From Oryzias latipes (Eukaryota > Chordata > Actinopteri > Beloniformes > Adrianichthyidae), in the NCBI RefSeq assembly GCF_002234675.1, contig NC_019864.2, forward strand, positions 15,207,582 through 15,271,581: a stretch of DNA of 64,000 nucleotides. Direction: 5' to 3'. Made by a program: the position numbers and the translations under genes. Position 1 is the first letter of the stretch. Each line of letters begins with the position of its first letter. Below the pieces are notes generated by a model, which was not told the DNA's origin, made no database searches, and was given only the letters and a program-made list of their open reading frames with translations. Of this stretch, positions 59,501 through 64,000 are shown one piece after another.

Positions 59501-61782
59501 TAACAAAAAAATGTTTCCATCTTTTTCTAGACATCAACCTCTCGGTCTAATGTCATTAATGATTATTTACCATAGTATAACCCAAAGACAGCAGCAGCTC
59601 CTGCAAATGCACCAAGAAACTGAGCAATGACGTAGAAAGGAAACTTCCAGATCTTCAGTTTGCCCAGAATCACCATAGCCAGAGACACAGCAGGGTTGAC
59701 GTGGCCTCCTGGGACAGAGGACAAAGAACAGAGCAGCACAGGGTCAGCGGGCAGCTGCTGTGATATCCTCACCGCCATTAGTGAAGTTGTCACACATCTA
59801 AGAGGCGGCAGGGGGGGTGCAGTTTTTGGGCAGTCTAGGTTTTTGTTTGAATGTTCAAGATCGCAAAAAACAGAATCAAGACCTATAATAATAATAATAA
59901 AACAGAAAGGCAGGATTGGAAGATTTAAAGCACAGTTATATTTCCTTTCTTTTTCTTTAGACTTATGGAATTTAATTTTTAGAAGGACCATGCAGACATG
60001 GACAGTTTGAATGGCAAGCTGGTTCATGCTTAGGTTATTCAGCTGTCAGACACATCCAGGAGACTTCAGAAGATTTACATTTAGCTAAGGCAGGTCTGAT
60101 GGCCTCCCTCCGCTTTCAATGTCTATCTCAGGAACAACAACATGTTTCTTGGCAAGTCCTAGATGGAAAGCAATCTGTGAGCTTTGCAATGGGATAACTG
60201 AAAACAATTTGGAGACAGAACTAACCTGACCAAACAGAAAAGATGTGCTGGAACTGCGATGCAACAACAACCAGGTTGTGCTGCAAGCACTGACAGGCAT
60301 CTCTGTCTATAACACTTTACTGCCTGGTCTGACAATTCCAGTTTACAAAGTGTCTAAATCTTTACAGTCCTTATTATAATTGAACAATTACCAAGTAAAA
60401 TCAAATTGTCAAAAATAAAATGATTTGCAATAAAACAAAGTTTAATTATTTTTGAAAAAGTTAGGGTTGCATCAACTCTACCATAAAGTTAAAATTTGGG
60501 GATTAAAATCACTGTAGAGCAACATGCAGTTACTAATAGATTAGTGACGATTTGTAATAAATGCATCATATGAATGGGTGACTGTAAACACCATTAAATG
60601 AAAGATAAAATCAATTCTTCAGTCCTAATTATTAGCTAAGCTTTGCTGTATCTTGTTCCTAAAATTCAGTTTGACATCAAATGTTGCTGGTGATCAGATA
60701 AGGCCAGCATTCATTGCTGAACTGAGTCTGGTTTCTGTCATGGACAGAAGCTGCTGATCAATCGAGTTTGTAGGACATTTATTGCCCGAGGTCATGTATG
60801 ACCCCAGAAAGGCTGTCCACTTCTGCTAATTAATCAATGATCACTGGAAATTCATGGAATCTGGCCAGAGCCGGTGCGCCTCTGCCTCGACAGTGGAGCT
60901 GGAACATAAATGGACTGGAAGCCGTGAAATGTTCTCCAGCGAAAGAAGATACTGTACCACAAATGGGAATATATAACTTTTTCAAAGTTATGAGGTAAAT
61001 ATTCAAAAAAATTGTGTGTATTTTTAATGTCACAGATTATAACCTACTGACTACAAATTAAAAAAAAATGTGTCCAGTCCATTTTTTTTTAATCCACCAA
61101 AAACTACAATTCCCAGAGTCCCACCCCTTCACATTTAGTTTCATTGTAAATCCCTAAATGTCCTCTGTAGATACCAAAAGGTGTTATTTTAGTTTTAGGC
61201 AGTGATTGGGAGATACTTGTGTTTAGAAATGTCCTCTGCAGAGGACAAAGTTGCATTTCTAGCAGTCAGGAGGATATAGCAGCAGAGATACCCATTATCC
61301 AACATTATTTAACAAAAAATATCAATGACCCCGACATTGACTTTTTAGCTAATTGTATTAAGTATTAAGCTTAAAGTTTTAGATATGTATTACTTGATTT
61401 AGAATTAAAGTATATAATGAAACATTATTTACCTGACACTCCTCCAGCCACATATACTGCCATTGCGAGGCCTACAGAGAAGCCAATGTGGATGGTCAAA
61501 GGCTCACCCAGGGTGTTTCGACTGAGGATGGTCTGAGCAACTGAGCCACAGCCAAACAACTAAAACGGAGAGGAAGGGAGAAATCATCAACAAATTTTTG
61601 TGACCAAAGATGAGCAATTCACAACATCTAAAAAAAATAAAAATGAGTAAAACATCTAAAACTTTAAATAGCTTTTTCTCATGGAGAAACAAAATGCTAC
61701 TTACAACCAAGACAAATGTCCCAAGGAATTCTGCCAAGATTTCCTTGAATATTCCATGTTTGATAGCACAGTGTTGCCTCAT
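56562..61782 (-). CDS. aqp9: Aquaglyceroporin, AQP9 type
   Basis: Complete, 296 residues (human AQP9 295). Exons 61782-61705, 61559-61433, 59708-59571, 59453-59335, 57446-57229, 56772-56562; phases agree. The start is ATG at 61782; an upstream in-frame GTG at 61800 is not used. It is a six-helix membrane channel for water, glycerol and small neutral solutes. Visible: LFGCGSVAQTILSR, first pore loop GGHVNPAVSLAM, second pore loop NPARDLGPRLFTAVAGWG with the aspartate after NPA that marks glycerol-conducting members, and YWWWIPVAGPMVGG. The C-terminal tail has a run of glutamates followed by DEDD, coded by CCT-type repeats on the plus strand. AQP9 is favoured over AQP3/7/10 by sequence and by its neighbours adam10 and cgnl1. 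Teleosts have more than one aqp9. Confidence 0.93.
56613..56652. repeat. CCT-rich coding microsatellite in aqp9
   Basis: Imperfect CCTCCTCTT units encode the acidic run in the channel's C-terminal tail. Length variation here would change the number of glutamates without a frameshift. Confidence 0.8.
57476..57720 (-). repeat. SINE/LINE-tail repeat, second copy
   Basis: Read on the minus strand it matches 4615-4845: AAGGGCAGGGATGCCCAGTT, GAAGCCCATTGAGATGACCA, TTGGGCTATATAAATAAAAT and an AATTG-rich tail. It lies directly beside aqp9 exon 5, in the intron upstream of it. Confidence 0.7.
57959..58510 (-). mobile_element. Full piggyBac-like MITE in aqp9 intron
   Basis: TTAAAGACCCACTCCAATGA at the left and TGATTGGAGTGGGACTTCAA at the right are inverted repeats. 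The flank is TTAA on the left and TCAA on the right, so one target copy seems mutated. The body is reverse-complementary to 25586-26120. There is no open frame. Confidence 0.75.
61036..61281 (+). mobile_element. Inverted-repeat MITE, family B, copy 2
   Basis: Ends AACCTACTGACTACAA and TAGCAGTCAGGAGGATATAG are inverted repeats. The inner CCCTAAATGTCCTCTGTAGA and ACCAAAAGG match 17188-17425. It lies in the aqp9 intron between exons 2 and 3. Confidence 0.7.
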
Positions 61783-62503
61783 GGTTCTCCTGTGTTGCAC
61801 TTCTAGCTAAAAGCCAGTAGATGTTAAAACTGTGTGGAGTCCAGCTGTGGCAGATCAGTCACATCTCCTCCTCTGGGTGGTTTCAGCCCCACAGCTCAGA
61901 CCATTGATCCACTCTAACGGCTGTTAACTTCAGCTTCATTAACATGCAGGGTTTTATAGTAATTAGATGAACAGTTATGGTTAATTTACTTTTTTACACA
62001 TAAATGTGTGTGTGTGTCCTTGTCTTTGTGATTTGTCAGAACTATTATAAGCAGAACCACTGACCTTATGGGGACTAATAGACCTTTGAGGAACCTACTG
62101 TTTGAGTATTTATGTTGTTGAAATCTAACAATTAAATTAGTTATATTTGTTTGTATTTATTTTTGCTCTGAGTTTATATACACGTCTGAGTTTAAATACA
62201 CGTGCACACACTGAATGTCATAAAAGCATTTAATGCATTTTATTATTTGTTGTACAGTTTCCACAATGAGTTTTTTAATTCAACTGAAGCAGGATAATTT
62301 ATAAAAACAAATCATTATAATAAGTCCGTCTGCTGCTTTAACACTTGTAGTAACACGAATTCCCACAAGAGGTCAGTATTGGCAAAGGCATTTCAATTAG
62401 GAAAAAATGTAGTTTATCCATGAGTTAAAAGTCACATTGAATTATTTGTTCACAGTAAGTTTAGCATTGCTTTAAGCACAAAGATTTCGGTCCAGTTCAC
62501 AGC
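61783..62503. promoter_or_regulatory. aqp9 upstream region and cgnl1 3' UTR
   Basis: Both neighbours are on the minus strand, so this 0.7-kb stretch holds the cgnl1 3' UTR on the right and the aqp9 promoter on the left. A short (GT)n run lies near 62007-62017. No clear TATA box or exon was identified. Confidence 0.45.
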
Positions 62504-64000
62504 TCAGTCGGATCCTAAGTCATCCGCGTCAGTTGCATCGTCCTCCATAACCTTAATGATGGACGCTGATTTCTTCTTACGCCTGCCAAAATAATGGTGA
62601 ATTACACGTGTGAAACATTACAAGTTCATAACAGCGTTACTTGATATTAAATGCTAAAAGTCACCTCCTCTCATTTCGCAAAGCACTAAGTTGGCCATGA
62701 AGCTGCTCGTTGGCCTCAATCTGCTCATCCAGGTCTCTCTGCAGCTTCTTCTTTGCATGCTCCAGACGTTCAATCTCTTCATCTGCTTCGTCCATTTGCC
62801 TCTTCGCCGTCTTCAGCCTCTGAGTGAGCTGAGTCACCAAGTAAGACAGCAAACCATGAGTTTTCTTTTCTCTTTTCTCCTAAGAACCTTTATGTCATCA
62901 CATGTTTCTACCTGGTCTGTCTGGCTCTGCAGGTTTATGCGCTCCTCATCTGCCTGCATCTTTAGCTCTTTCACCTTGCGCTCCAGCTTACGATTTGCCT
63001 GCTGGATGTTGTTGTTCTCCCTGAAAGCGGATGCATGAAGACATTCCATTACTGCCATAACTTCTTGTAACCGAACACCTTCCATGGGGACTAAAGCTAG
63101 AGACACCTTGACAATAATGGTGACACTGGGAGAAAATTAAGCAGGTAACAGGTCTTACTTCTCCTCTCCCTGCAGCCTCTCTTCCAGCTCTTGGATTCGA
63201 CCGTTCAATTTAGAGATGACTGAATCCTGGTTGTTCTTCTGTGATCCTTCCAGATGAGCTAATCTGCCTTTAAGGTCTTTATTCTGACATCAAATAAGGT
63301 AAAACACAGATTGTTTTCTATCAGTGACAACATTATAATAAAAAGTTGATTTTTTAATGATTAAACAAGCAAATCTAGCTTTGAAAAATTGGTTTACACT
63401 TACACTTTTAGGCCAGCAGAGGGCAATCATGATTGCAGAAGACTGAAGTTACACATGAGCTGAACTTTTTTTGTGTACATTTCACACAAATGGGTTTCTG
63501 GATTTCAAAAATCTACATTTCTGCAGCTTTTAAGTCTCAAAGAATCTGTGCAGAAGCCAACTGATGCTTTATATGACTCAGGTGTCTAAAGTGTCATATA
63601 TGTTGTCAAACTTCATTAGGCCACTTATGTGAATCCTGTCCAAGTGGCTAACATACAGTTTATGGCTTTTTCTGGTGTTTCAAAAACCACTAAACCAACA
63701 TGTCACTTAATTCTTTTATGAAATGAAAACATTTGAAACAAACATTTGTAAATTGAAACTTGTGGCATGATATCTTCATAAAACATGTCAGTATTTCTTG
63801 CCATGTTATATTGGACAGACTTTTGTGGTTGCTTTTCTCATCTGTAAGCAAAGATTGTGCAAAAGCTAAAAGTGTAATTTCCTGAAACTTGTCAAAAACA
63901 AATAAGACAACAAACCCGTTAAATTCTCCATCTGATTGTCACCTCTGACCTGCAGTGTGAGACTTGTGGGGTCGTTACCTGTCTCTCCAGGCTCATCTTA
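62504..64000 (-). CDS. cgnl1: Cingulin-like protein, C-terminal end (partial)
   Basis: Five exons are visible: 64000-63979 (cut by the edge), 63283-63159, 63019-62912, 62828-62665 and 62582-62504, all in phase, with stop TGA at 62506-62504. The protein is continuous coiled coil of the myosin-tail type, rich in E, K, Q and L, with heptads such as NRKLERKVKELKMQADEERI and EEIERLEHAKKKLQRDLDEQ, then a short basic patch (RRRKKK) and an acidic end DDATDADDLGSD. Cingulin and paracingulin are junctional proteins that tether Rho regulators and the cytoskeleton at tight and adherens junctions. The 'DEA.EEI.RLE..KKK.QR.L.EQ' block is shared with cingulin. CGNL1 is preferred to CGN or a non-muscle myosin because of its neighbour aqp9 and the short acidic end. 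Confidence 0.8.

Noticed and set aside
59660-60010. 116-codon plus-strand frame
   Set aside because: It is antisense to aqp9 exon 3 and its intron and has no domain.
61783-61800. Upstream GTG start for aqp9
   Set aside because: Vertebrate genes use ATG; the in-frame ATG at 61782 gives the expected protein length.

Overview
The window is nuclear DNA of a ray-finned fish, most likely a percomorph teleost. All genes are split by short GT-AG introns, the introns and spacers are AT-rich, and several dispersed repeats have the look of common teleost families. The gene set (duox, duoxa, apba2, fan1, adam10, aqp9, cgnl1) unites genes that, as I recall, lie at 15q13 and 15q21 in human. There are no bacterial features, operons or CRISPR arrays.

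Layout from left to right. (1) 542-1602, minus: two exons of a CARD-domain protein I cannot name; the gene runs off the left edge. (2) 3475-19123, minus: a complete dual oxidase, rebuilt here as 33 in-frame coding exons and 1502 residues. (3) 19925-21605, plus: the complete DUOX maturation factor, 320 residues, head to head with duox. (4) 22759-29156, minus: apba2 (Mint/X11 adaptor), tail to tail with duoxa. (5) 31455-37086, plus: fan1 nuclease, 13 exons, 971 residues, head to head with apba2. (6) 38369-51916, plus: adam10 metalloprotease, 16 exons, 784 residues, with a long 3' UTR. (7) 56562-61782, minus: aqp9-type aquaglyceroporin, 6 exons, 296 residues. (8) 62504-64000, minus: the 3' end of a cingulin-family gene, best fitted by cgnl1.

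The only clear functional pair is duox and duoxa. DUOX needs DUOXA to leave the endoplasmic reticulum and make H2O2 at the apical membrane, and the two genes share an 801-bp divergent promoter interval. The others are unrelated genes in a conserved neighbourhood: synaptic adaptor, interstrand-crosslink repair nuclease, ectodomain sheddase, water/glycerol channel and junctional coiled-coil protein.

Introns and spacers hold several transposon families: an RTE-like LINE remnant inside duox, a piggyBac-like TTAA MITE family (four copies, one split by a SINE-like insertion), a second inverted-repeat family, hAT-like fragments, a tRNA-derived SINE, and a tandem-oriented repeat with a tRNA B-box-like end. 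The features most worth a second look are the unnamed CARD gene, a lost calcium ligand in DUOX EF-hand 2, two GC-AG introns in duox, a near-perfect 64-bp palindrome upstream of apba2, a CTG-repeat alanine tract inside fan1, and a glutamine-rich expansion of the ADAM10 tail. I did not find a clearly undescribed biological system. All exon boundaries were read by eye from splice signals, frame and family similarity, without alignment software.
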